From NCBI GenBank assembly GCA_002439165.1, contig DJTE01000042.1:1-44143 (forward strand): DNA of 44,143 bases. Reading direction: 5' to 3'. The stretch is from Chryseobacterium indologenes. GTDB lineage: Bacteria > Bacteroidota > Bacteroidia > Flavobacteriales > Weeksellaceae. The notes below the pieces were generated by a model that had not been told where the DNA came from, ran no database searches, and saw only the letters and a program-made list of their open reading frames with translations. Shown here one piece after another: positions 15,609 to 22,438 of this stretch; within the stretch, counting starts at the first letter, position 1, and each line of letters opens with the position of its first letter. The position numbers and the translations under genes were made by a program.

Positions 15609-16427
15609 ATGAAACTAAAACTACTTTTAGGAACACTGATATTAACAGCCTTTACAGCAAATGCACAGGTAGCAACGCTTAATGAGAACTTTAATAATTT
15701 CACGACAGGAAATACCACATTTCCACAGGGTGGCTGGTCCGCAGTAGTTGCTCCCATCACGGGCTCCTTTCCTCCGGTATCTCCACGAATGATTGTTGCA
15801 GCTCTTGAAAATGATAACAATCAAAGATTCATACAGTCTTATGCAGGTAATAACGGCTCTGCTCCCTCATACCTGATCTCTCCGCAGATTGAAGCACCGA
15901 CAGGCAATAAAACCCTGACGTTTACCACTACTCTTGTTTCACCTTCTCCCGGCCCCGGGACCATCCAGATCGGATTGACAACAAGCCCTACCGACATGAC
16001 TACTTTCGTACCTGTCGGAAATCTTATCAATGTTACCACCATTGGAGTTGTACAGAATATCAGTGTGAATATTCCTGCTTCTTCAGGTTCTTATATTGTT
16101 TTCAAGTTTACCCCTTCCGCAACTCACGTAGCTATACAGGTGGATGATGTGGTTTATAATACTACCGGAAGTCTGGCGGTAAATGATGTAAACAGAGTAA
16201 AGGAAAACTTCAGATTTGCCGTTAATCAGGAGAATACGGCACTGGAATTTATTACAGAAAAGGCTCCTAAAAATATCCGGATCTACTCTGCTTCAGGACA
16301 AAAAGCTGCTGAAGGAAAACCGGAAGGGCAAAGATTCAGCATCAGCGGGCTTCAGACAGGAGTTTATTATATGATGGTTGAAACCGCAGATGGCTCACTA
16401 GTCAAATCAAAATTCATCAAGAAATAA
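15609..16427 (+). CDS. T9SS-exported protein of the heme locus (choice-of-anchor-J-like domain)
   Basis: From the ATG at 15609 the protein has 272 residues: signal peptide MKLKLLLGTLILTAFTANAQ, a beta-sandwich domain (about 21-195) beginning LNENFNNFTTGNTTFPQGGW, typical of choice-of-anchor/cleaved-adhesin-like folds, and a T9SS type A C-terminal sorting domain (ENFRFAVNQENTALEF ... SGLQTGVYYMMVET ... KSKFIKK). The upstream start at 15540 would place the promoter boxes inside the coding part, so 15609 is preferred. It is divergent from the receptor operon and shares its control region. It is likely displayed on the cell surface or released; a role in heme or host-protein binding is only inferred from position. 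Confidence 0.82.
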   Translation: MKLKLLLGTLILTAFTANAQVATLNENFNNFTTGNTTFPQGGWSAVVAPITGSFPPVSPRMIVAALENDNNQRFIQSYAGNNGSAPSYLISPQIEAPTGNKTLTFTTTLVSPSPGPGTIQIGLTTSPTDMTTFVPVGNLINVTTIGVVQNISVNIPASSGSYIVFKFTPSATHVAIQVDDVVYNTTGSLAVNDVNRVKENFRFAVNQENTALEFITEKAPKNIRIYSASGQKAAEGKPEGQRFSISGLQTGVYYMMVETADGSLVKSKFIKK

Positions 16428-16453
16428 GGTTGATCTGACCATTTTACCTATAC

Positions 16454-16486
16454 AGCCGGATGTTCATAATTCATCTGGCTTTTTCT
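16454..16486 (+). terminator. Intrinsic terminator
   Basis: AGCCGGATG (16454-16462) pairs with CATCTGGCT (16472-16480), one G-U pair, followed by TTTTCTTT. Confidence 0.75.
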
Positions 16487-16541
16487 TTAAGGAAAACACA
16501 GATCAGGAATCCAAAGTAAAAACACGATAAAAATCATGTTT

Positions 16542-16596
16542 TTATTTAGAATGATTAAAAATAATTAATATAATTTTGTAGAATCATTCTAAATAA
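16542..16596 (+). promoter_or_regulatory. Promoter bracketed by paired inverted Fur-like boxes
   Basis: TTATTTAGAA (16542-16551, extended by TGATT) and its inverse TTCTAAATAA (16587-16596, preceded by GAATCA) flank the -10 box TAATTTTG (16571-16578). The layout (box, 28-29 bases to the -10, inverse box) is the same as at 15545-15598, so both genes should respond to the same regulator. Confidence 0.72.
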
Positions 16597-16616
16597 CAAA
16601 GCAAAAAAAGAGCATT

Positions 16617-17921
16617 ATGAAAACACAATTACTTTTGGCTTCACTGTTAACACTGGGTGTTCAGCAGACTGTTTTATCCCAGACCGATGCCAACGGATAC
16701 ACCACTGTGAATATGACGATGGGGCCTCAGTACCAAAACAGAGTATTTTTTGATCTTGGAACCCATACTACGGTTTCTCAGACTGCCAATACATGGGATA
16801 TCGCTTTTTACAGAGCTTCCAATACCAACTTCGGAACAAGGATCAATGATGCGCATGATATCAAGGTATATCAGGCTTCAGACGACCCAGCAGCATGGAA
16901 CAGCATCACAAGCAACAGCATAGCTTCTTATGGTGCCCCGCTTTTCAATCCGGACAATACCACATCCATACAGGCCGGTGCTTTTGAACAGGGTTCCGCT
17001 GCTTACGGCTGGGGAGAATACAACCCCGGCAGCCACCATGTTGAGGGTAATGTGATCTTCATCCTTAAATATGCTTCAGGAGCAAGTGTAAAATTCATGA
17101 TTGAGGATTATTACGGCGGTTATACCTTTAAATATGCAAAATGGAATACAGCGACCTCTTCGTGGGATGCTACCCAGACCAAAACAATAGCTAACGGATC
17201 CGATGATGCTTATTTCAATTATTTCTCTTTCAATACAGGTGAAAAAGTAGCCAGCCTTGAACCGCCGAAAGCCAGCTGGGATATGATGTTTACACGATTT
17301 TATACGGACTATCCTTATACAGATCCTGATACCGGCCAGCAGCTTACGATGAAATACAGAATGTCGGGAGTTCTTCAGAACCCGGCCATCAGCGTTGCCA
17401 AAGTACAGCCGGAGACCCAGGAAACGGCTGCCTCAGCCATTCCTGCCACCACTGCTTTCTCAAAAAACATCAGTACGATAGGATATTCATGGAAACCTAC
17501 GATGGGAGCACCATTCTCAAATGTGGTTTATTATGTAAAAAAAGGTTCTGATTATTACAGAATGTACTTTACATCAAATGAGGGCGCCTCAACCGGAAAT
17601 ATGTATTTCAAATACAAAAAAATAACGGCCAGCTTAGGCATTACTGAGGTAAGTAAAAAGGCATCTTTCGGAATCTATCCGAATCCTGCGGCTTCCGACA
17701 AAAAAGTAACGGTTCTCTTTGATGTAAAAGAGAGAGCTGATAATAAAGGTAATGTAGAAGTATATGATCTCACCGGGAAAAAAGTATATTCAGCTGAGCT
17801 TACCAACCAGGCCGGTTTTTACAGCCAGGATCTGAATCTGTCTCATCTGACTTCCGGAAATTATATGGTAAAAATTACGTATGGAGGTCATACGGAAACC
17901 AAAAAGCTTATTGTAAAATAA
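16617..17921 (+). CDS. HmuY-like protein with T9SS C-terminal sorting domain
   Basis: A 434-residue exported protein. After a signal peptide (cut near TVLSQ), residues about 25-340 show HmuY-type patterns: NRVFFDLGTHTTV, NTWDIAFYRASN and, after a spacer, KASWDMMFTRFYTDYPY, the paired WD-x-x-F motifs also seen in the operon's HmuY lipoprotein. The last ~80 residues (FGIYPNPAASDKK to TKKLIVK) are a T9SS type A sorting domain. The family usually consists of lipoproteins; here the heme-binding-like domain is instead sent through T9SS, so it may be attached to the surface or released as a hemophore. Own promoter with the Fur-like box pair; terminator follows. Heme binding itself cannot be proved from sequence. 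Confidence 0.82.
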   Translation: MKTQLLLASLLTLGVQQTVLSQTDANGYTTVNMTMGPQYQNRVFFDLGTHTTVSQTANTWDIAFYRASNTNFGTRINDAHDIKVYQASDDPAAWNSITSNSIASYGAPLFNPDNTTSIQAGAFEQGSAAYGWGEYNPGSHHVEGNVIFILKYASGASVKFMIEDYYGGYTFKYAKWNTATSSWDATQTKTIANGSDDAYFNYFSFNTGEKVASLEPPKASWDMMFTRFYTDYPYTDPDTGQQLTMKYRMSGVLQNPAISVAKVQPETQETAASAIPATTAFSKNISTIGYSWKPTMGAPFSNVVYYVKKGSDYYRMYFTSNEGASTGNMYFKYKKITASLGITEVSKKASFGIYPNPAASDKKVTVLFDVKERADNKGNVEVYDLTGKKVYSAELTNQAGFYSQDLNLSHLTSGNYMVKITYGGHTETKKLIVK

Positions 17922-17953
17922 CTCAATTTTAATACTTTCTATTTTTTCTAATC

Positions 17954-17988
17954 AAAAGGCGGCTTCAGAACTCTGATAGCCGCCTTTT
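17954..17988. terminator. Bidirectional intrinsic terminator
   Basis: AAAAGGCGGCT (17954-17964) and AGCCGCCTTTT (17978-17988) form a perfect 11-bp stem between convergent genes, with T-rich sequence on both sides. Confidence 0.85.
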
Positions 17989-18003
17989 ATTTTGTTTTAA
18001 AGA

Positions 18004-18294
18004 TCAGTAAATCTTAAAGCCTTTATACACTTCCACCGAACTTTCCATGATTTTTGAAGCATCTTTACGGAAATCCAGAAGATGATCCTGCCCGTTATGC
18101 CTGTTATGATGCTCAACACTTTCCCAGAGTTCGATCAGAAAGAAGGTTCCCTTATTGTCTTTATCTTCAACAAGGTCGTACTGAAGGCATCCCTCTTCTT
18201 TTCTTGTTTCTTTTACCAGGTTCTGAAAAAGCTCCACAGCTTCCATCAGATAATTTTCGTTGAACTTAAAAAGTGCTACGATATGTAGATTCAT
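18004..18294 (-). CDS. Antibiotic biosynthesis monooxygenase (ABM) domain protein, quinol-monooxygenase-like
   Basis: A 96-residue single-domain protein of the ABM family, a dimeric ferredoxin-like fold found in YgiN-type quinol monooxygenases and heme-degrading IsdG. Visible family traits are VALFKFNENY at the start, LVKETRKEEGCLQYDLVED in the first helix-strand unit, FFLIELWESVEHHNRHNGQDHL and a short tail VYKGFKIY. The ExWxxxxxxxxH pattern is typical for YgiN-like members. It is convergent with the T9SS HmuY gene. An IsdG-like heme role would fit the neighbourhood, but the sequence looks closer to YgiN, so I call only the fold family. Confidence 0.85.
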   Translation of the reverse strand: MNLHIVALFKFNENYLMEAVELFQNLVKETRKEEGCLQYDLVEDKDNKGTFFLIELWESVEHHNRHNGQDHLLDFRKDASKIMESSVEVYKGFKIY

Positions 18295-18383
18295 ATTCTA
18301 TTGTTTTGTGGTGTAAAAGTAAAATATTTTCAAAACCGAAAGGTATTTTAAGGAATTTTATTTTTCCACAGGAAACGTTTTTT

Positions 18384-19271
18384 TCAACTCAGTACTGATT
18401 TATAAATCGTTATACAGCTCATTATAATCACCAGACTACCGATGATGAGAAACATTTTTTTTACGGGAAGCTTTGCGGTAAGCATTGCGGAAAAAGGTGC
18501 CGTAACAATTCCGCCGATCAGAAGGCCCAGAATAATGTTCCAGTGCTGAATTCCCAGTGTAAAAAAGAAAGTAACAGCCGCGGTAAGGGTAAGGATAAAT
18601 TTGGCTACCGTGGAACTTCCCACCGCAAACCTGGGTGTAAAGGCATTTTTAATCAGTGTTCCGGTTACCAATGGCCCCCAGCCTCCTCCGGCAAAAGAAT
18701 CTATAAATCCACCGACCACTCCCAACCGGGTAAGACGGGTCTTTTTTTTCATGGCTTTATCCTGTTTTTCCTTAAAAGCATTCGACAGGATTTGAATGCC
18801 AAGATATAAGGTATAAAAAGCGATAATGGTTTTGGTGATCTTCGCATAATACTCTCCGAGATAAGTAAGACAGACGGCTCCGATCACAGCACCGATAACT
18901 GCAGGAACTGCCAGCTTTTTCACCAGGCTTCGGCTTACATTTTTCAGTCGGATATGGCTCACACTTCCGGCCGCCGTCGTAAAACTTTCAGCAGAATGAA
19001 TGCTTGCACTTACAATATGGGGCGGAATATTCAGGAATAAAAGTGTTGTCGTACAGATCACTCCATATCCCATTCCCATAGATCCGGCTACGATTTCAGC
19101 CAGAAAGCCCACCAGAAGCATCCAGTAAAAAATATAATTGTCTTTCGCCAGAACAGCCTTCAGTTCCTCAAGATACCCTAATCCATATAACGCTGAAACA
19201 ATTACAGACAGCACAGCCGCAGTAATGAAAAACACGTTCAGCCTCAGCTGTACTTTTCTCGTAATCATCAT
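18384..19271 (-). CDS. TauE/SafE family sulfite or anion exporter
   Basis: A 295-residue inner-membrane protein with about eight hydrophobic segments. TauE/SafE hallmarks include AEIVAGSMGMGYGVICTTTLL in the first half and the mirrored GFIDSFAGGGWGPLVTGTLI in the second, the two inverted repeat units of the family. Members export sulfite, sulfoacetate or related anions. The gene starts within the stop codon of a 43-aa ORF (ATGA overlap at 19268-19271), and both lie downstream of an Rrf2 regulator gene with a palindrome between. That points to sulfur-responsive expression. The exact substrate is unknown. Confidence 0.88.
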   Translation of the reverse strand: MMITRKVQLRLNVFFITAAVLSVIVSALYGLGYLEELKAVLAKDNYIFYWMLLVGFLAEIVAGSMGMGYGVICTTTLLFLNIPPHIVSASIHSAESFTTAAGSVSHIRLKNVSRSLVKKLAVPAVIGAVIGAVCLTYLGEYYAKITKTIIAFYTLYLGIQILSNAFKEKQDKAMKKKTRLTRLGVVGGFIDSFAGGGWGPLVTGTLIKNAFTPRFAVGSSTVAKFILTLTAAVTFFFTLGIQHWNIILGLLIGGIVTAPFSAMLTAKLPVKKMFLIIGSLVIIMSCITIYKSVLS

Positions 19272-19399
19272 AACTTTTTCAGCGCTTTTTCTTTGGAAGC
19301 AATAACTTCAGTATTCAGCATAAGGAAGGCTTTACCTTTTTGATGGCAGGTATACCATGCAACAGTATTCAGGAGAGTGATATCTTCTTTTGAAATCAT
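19268..19399 (-). CDS. Small ORF, 43 aa, translationally coupled to the TauE-family gene
   Basis: The ATG at 19399 opens a 43-codon frame starting MISKEDITLLNTVAWYT, then CHQKGKAFLMLNTEV and a lysine-rich end. Its stop TGA overlaps the exporter's ATG (ATGA), the classic coupling arrangement. One Cys-His pair (YTCHQ) is present; no signal or membrane segment. The exact overlap, and its place between the Rrf2-type operator and the exporter, argue that it is a real gene. I do not recognise a family; it could also act as a leader peptide that couples exporter translation to upstream signals. Confidence 0.5.
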   Translation of the reverse strand: MISKEDITLLNTVAWYTCHQKGKAFLMLNTEVIASKEKALKKL

Positions 19400-19443
19400 A
19401 GTTCAGTTCATTTGAAGTATTGCAAATATCCAATAAAAATATT

Positions 19444-19464
19444 ACTCTACAAAAAAAGTAGACT
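19444..19464 (-). promoter_or_regulatory. Palindrome, probable Rrf2-family operator
   Basis: ACTCTAC (19444-19450), seven A, then GTAGACT (19458-19464) form inverted arms with one mismatch. The near-consensus -10 GATATTTG follows on the minus strand at about 19425-19432. The site lies between the Rrf2 gene and the small ORF/exporter pair and would control the latter. The binding protein is inferred. Confidence 0.5.
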
Positions 19465-19488
19465 ATTTATTCAAAAAAAAGGACCGGG

Positions 19489-19896
19489 TCAATCGACCAG
19501 ATCCATTAAAGTTTTTTTCTCTAAGATATTCAGAGACGCATCGCGTACTTCTATGAGTACATCATGCAGCCCGCAGTGATCTTCATTGCAGTCTTCGCAT
19601 TTTTCATAAAAATTCAGACTCACACAGGGCAGCATAGCAATAGGTCCGTTTACCAGACGGATAATTTTGGCCAGCTTCACGTTTTCAGGATTTTCTCTTA
19701 AAAAGTAGCCCCCTCCTTTTCCTTTTTTACTGTCAAGGATATCCGCTTTTTTCAGTTCCAGCAGGATATTTTCTAAAAACTTTAACGGGATTTTTTTATG
19801 TTCGGCAATTTCGGAAATAAGAACCGGGCCGTCATTCCTTTTTTCTACCAGGTACGACAGCGCTTTAAAAGCATATTGGGATTTTTTTGAAAGCAT
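19489..19896 (-). CDS. Rrf2 family transcriptional regulator with a four-Cys cluster
   Basis: A 135-residue winged-helix regulator. The start at 19896 (MLSKKSQYAFKALSYL) is the standard Rrf2 beginning; the longer frame from 19998 adds an atypical hydrophobic stretch. The recognition region is PLKFLENILLELKKADILDSKKGKGGGY. Four cysteines lie at 91, 100, 103 and 108 (LPCVSL, KCEDC, DHCGLHD), the region where IscR/NsrR-type members hold an Fe-S cluster, so redox, iron or sulfur sensing is likely. A -10 box TATTTTTG (19909-19902) lies six bases before the start, implying an almost leaderless transcript. Downstream are the small ORF and the TauE exporter, its probable targets. Confidence 0.88.
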   Translation of the reverse strand: MLSKKSQYAFKALSYLVEKRNDGPVLISEIAEHKKIPLKFLENILLELKKADILDSKKGKGGGYFLRENPENVKLAKIIRLVNGPIAMLPCVSLNFYEKCEDCNEDHCGLHDVLIEVRDASLNILEKKTLMDLVD

Positions 19897-20039
19897 TACA
19901 GCAAAAATAAGAAAATTGTTTGAAATGTATAAAAAGATACAAAAAAGTGAAAATGAAGAGAGAAACCTGTCATAAATACACGAATGATTTTGGATCATCT
20001 TTATTTGCAGGCTGATTTTGCAGTTGTTTTGATTTTACG

Positions 20040-20287
20040 GTTGCTGGTTCGCGCAAGGTTCCATTTTTTCCCCGCTTCATGAGAATAAGGCACTAAGATT
20101 TTATCTTCGATAAAGTTTACTACTGTATTACTTTCTGAAAATCCTTGATTTTCTTGCGTCTTAAAACGTCAGCATCATCAAAAACTTTTGCGCCATTGCG
20201 TTTTCCAACCCCGGGGATTGCTACGGATGCACCAATCTTTTTGCTTTTAAATTTCCCTCGGATCCGGCAGGTTGAGAAGATTTTTTA
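20040..20287 (-). repeat. Diverged inverted copy of the 256-bp non-coding repeat
   Basis: Read on the minus strand from 20287, this stretch aligns with the unit at 5059-5570 over nearly its whole length (shared blocks GGGAAATTTAAAAGCAAAAA, ATGGCGCAAA, GCTGACGTTTTAAG, CGAAGATAAAATCTTAG). By eye roughly three quarters of positions match. The hairpin GAAAATT/AATTTTC of the tandem copies is GAAAATC/GATTTTC here (20139-20155), a paired change that keeps the stem. It fills the 584-base gap between the Rrf2 gene and the nucleoside hydrolase; the remaining 20288-20440 shows nothing else. Confidence 0.75.
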
Positions 20288-20444
20288 AACAGCGATAAAT
20301 AAAAAAAGATTTTTACATCTTAAATAAAGTTATACAGGAAGAGTTCTAAGCTAAAAACTGCTAAAGCATGAAGAACTTTTATGCCTTATAAGCAGGATTT
20401 AAATGAATTATAGAAAATTTAAACAAGTTATTCCTATCTTTGCT

Positions 20445-20452
20445 GCCGAAAA
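20445..20452 (+). promoter_or_regulatory. -10 box TATCTTTG of the nucleoside hydrolase gene
   Basis: A perfect TAnnTTTG match 28 bases before the start codon at 20481. No clear TTG element at the usual distance was seen. Confidence 0.5.
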
Positions 20453-20480
20453 ATAATAACCTAAACAAGAAAACTACTCT

Positions 20481-21350
20481 ATGCAGCCCAAACTGCCTTT
20501 CCATTTTGATATGGAAACTGCCGATCCTGATGATTCCATGACTCTCGCTGTTTTAGCAACTCATCCGAAAGTTCACCTGGTAAGTGTTTCCGTGCATCCG
20601 GGCGGGACAGATCAAATTGGTGTTGTACGCCGTATTTTACAGATCCTTGACCGGGAGGACGTACGCATCGGAGCCGGAACTCCCAAATCTACGGCCAGCC
20701 GGGTTTCCGGTTTTCACAGGAAATGGATCGGAAATTACGGACACTCAGAAGCTGATGATACTGCGGCAAACATTATGGCAGAAACGCTTCGTCAGTTTCC
20801 CGACTGTACTTTATTAACCGGTGCAGCACTTACGAATCCACATGCTTTATTCGAAACGGGGATTTTCTTTGACCGCTGGTTTTGCCAGGGAGGTTTTGCA
20901 GGAGACAATATCATCCCTCAGGAATACCGTCTGGAAAAATTCAACGGAAAACGGACCTGTGCAACTTTTAACCTGAACGGTAATCCGCTTGCTGCCGAAG
21001 CGCTGCTTTCAATCCCGATGAGCGAAAGACGCATGATCAGTAAAAATGTATGTCATGGTGCCATCTTTACCAAAGCAGATGCCGAACTGCTTGCTCCGTT
21101 CCGCAGCCATAATAAAGGTCTCAGCCTGTTTCTGAAGGCAGTAGAACTGAAAGAAAAAGCACTTCACGACACCGTAGCTGCTTTACTGGCCATCGATCCT
21201 TCAAAAGCAGTCTGGGCAGAGGTGATTCCGTATAGACAAAAGGGAGAATGGGGATGTGTGGAAGCAGAAAAATATCCTGAACAGCACTCATCACTGATCA
21301 CGACTTATATTCCAGACTTAACGGATCTCTGGATGGTGATCAAACCTTAA
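20481..21350 (+). CDS. Inosine/uridine-type nucleoside hydrolase family protein
   Basis: A 289-residue protein of the Ca2+-dependent nucleoside hydrolase fold. The N-terminal metal-binding aspartate cluster appears as FDMETADPDDSM (Asp10, Asp15, Asp17, Asp18), a variant of the usual DxDxxxDD. Further support comes from TLLTGAALTNPHALFE, which matches the family's GPLTNLA-type segment, and from the C-terminal LHDTVAALLAIDP, which matches HDPLA-type motifs with the metal-ligand Asp. The family splits ribonucleosides into base and ribose. This member belongs to a divergent branch, and the substrate is uncertain. No signal peptide. It has its own -10 box. Confidence 0.85.
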   Translation: MQPKLPFHFDMETADPDDSMTLAVLATHPKVHLVSVSVHPGGTDQIGVVRRILQILDREDVRIGAGTPKSTASRVSGFHRKWIGNYGHSEADDTAANIMAETLRQFPDCTLLTGAALTNPHALFETGIFFDRWFCQGGFAGDNIIPQEYRLEKFNGKRTCATFNLNGNPLAAEALLSIPMSERRMISKNVCHGAIFTKADAELLAPFRSHNKGLSLFLKAVELKEKALHDTVAALLAIDPSKAVWAEVIPYRQKGEWGCVEAEKYPEQHSSLITTYIPDLTDLWMVIKP

Positions 21351-21353
21351 ATT

Positions 21354-21416
21354 ATAAGTAATAAGTAATAAGTAATAAGTAATAAGTAATAAGTAATAAG
21401 TAATAAGTAATAAGCA
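21354..21416 (+). repeat. 7-bp microsatellite (ATAAGTA) of nine units
   Basis: Eight exact ATAAGTA units plus a final ATAAGCA run without interruption between the nucleoside hydrolase stop and the promoter of the next gene. The copy number can be expected to vary by slippage. It is non-coding in both directions. Confidence 0.95.
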
Positions 21417-21440
21417 AATCTACTCCCTTTTCCTTTCCTA

Positions 21441-21472
21441 TTTGCCTTTTCCCTATTAAATTCTTAAGTTTG
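21441..21472 (+). promoter_or_regulatory. Promoter of the DUF4268 gene, nearly leaderless
   Basis: TTTG (21441-21444), 20 bases, then TAAGTTTG (21465-21472) match the Bacteroidota promoter. The ATG starts four bases after the -10 box, so transcription would begin at or next to the start codon. The microsatellite lies 24 bases upstream. Confidence 0.6.
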
Positions 21473-21476
21473 CCTT

Positions 21477-21905
21477 ATGTTCAGTAAGCAGGAAGCACAG
21501 CAGCTAAAAAAGGAGTTTTGGACGGCCTTTGGAAGATCTTTTCCCAGAAAGTGGATCTTATATGATACGAAGATCAAGGATATGTCGTTCAAATTTTATG
21601 CAGATAACAAAAAAGCAGAGGTTTCCCTGGATATAGAGATGAAGGATGAAATTTTCCGGAATGCCTATTATGAAAAGATCTGGTCTCTGGAGGATATTCT
21701 GAGAGATTTTATAGGAGATTTTCAGAAGGAGGAATATTTTACGCTGGACAACGGAAAGGTCATCAGTAAGATCTGGACTGAAAAACATGGAGTTTCTGTT
21801 TTTAACAAAAATTCATGGCAGGAAATATTTGAGTTCTTTGTAGAAAAGATGGACGGTTTTGAAAGGTTTTATTATGAATATGAAGACTTCATTAAAGATG
21901 TATAA
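21477..21905 (+). CDS. DUF4268 domain-containing protein
   Basis: A 142-residue protein matching my recollection of the DUF4268 family: SKQEAQQLKKEFWTAFGRSF at the start, KIKDMSFKFYADNKKAEVSLDIE in the middle, and a late NSWQEIFEFFVEKMDGFERFYYEYEDFIKDV with many aromatic and acidic residues. It is soluble, without signal peptide or cysteines. The family's biochemical role is unknown to me; in some proteins the domain sits next to nuclease-like parts, but here it is alone. The gene has its own promoter directly behind a 7-bp microsatellite, so expression could vary between cells. Confidence 0.8.
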   Translation: MFSKQEAQQLKKEFWTAFGRSFPRKWILYDTKIKDMSFKFYADNKKAEVSLDIEMKDEIFRNAYYEKIWSLEDILRDFIGDFQKEEYFTLDNGKVISKIWTEKHGVSVFNKNSWQEIFEFFVEKMDGFERFYYEYEDFIKDV

Positions 21906-22045
21906 TGCAGCTGTCTGAGAACTGTACAGCCTTCAGTCTTATCTTTCCGATTCCCGGTTCTCCGTAACGGCATAAATTTCACCCTGAAAACCTATAAATT
22001 TATCATAAAAACATAATTTCATCGGTTTAATTCTCTGATTTTAAA

Positions 22046-22394
22046 TATATTTGAGCTTTCAAAAAACTAACTATGACAATTGACAACAAAGCTCTCTTTT
22101 ATTCAGGAACACATCCTGTATCATCATAACATATTCCCGGATTTATTATTTTTCTTAAAAGTTACACTTTAAAAACATATATTTTTTTATAAAGAAAGTA
22201 CATCTGACATTTTTATCATCTATTTTCTGAAAATTTAAACCGAAACAGGAAATAATTATTGATGTAGTTCAATATTGAATAGGCCGGATGAGGCCTACCT
22301 TTACAGGTTTGTAATCTGCTTAACCTATGAAAGAAAATTCCATCTAATGGGAAACAGAAGTCAAAAGGGTTCTCACCCGTCTCTGTTTTTTTTA
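22046..22394 (+). ncRNA. Candidate leader RNA or sRNA with terminator (attenuator-like)
   Basis: The 533-base gap 21906-22438 has a perfect -10 box TATATTTG (22046-22053), a tiny ORF of 18 codons (22073-22129, MTIDNKALFYSGTHPVSS), and then three hairpins: TAGGCC/GGCCTA (22280-22297), AGGTT/AACCT (22305-22326) and a terminator (22352-22388). The following gene starts 44 bases later. This could be a free small RNA or a leader that attenuates the next gene. I do not recognise a known riboswitch class. Confidence 0.35.
22352..22394 (+). terminator. Intrinsic terminator with internal stem
   Basis: AAACAGA (22352-22358) pairs with TCTGTTT (22382-22388), enclosing GGGT/ACCC (22367-22370, 22375-22378), and a T-run follows. 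Confidence 0.65.
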
Positions 22395-22438
22395 AAATAA
22401 ACACACTATCTGATAACTATAATTTACACAATTAATCC

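Noticed and set aside
18004..18294. IsdG-type heme oxygenase
   Set aside because: The fold family could include it and the heme locus is near, but the visible pattern is closer to YgiN-like ABM proteins and it is not in the heme operon.
20040..20287. Protein-coding remnant in the diverged repeat
   Set aside because: No frame is kept between the three copies; matches concentrate in hairpins and non-coding blocks.
21354..21416. Coding repeat continuing the nucleoside hydrolase
   Set aside because: The array begins after the stop codon and contains stops in several frames.
22277..22394. Known riboswitch (TPP, cobalamin, SAM, glycine, c-di-GMP)
   Set aside because: None of the conserved core sequences I know for these classes is present.
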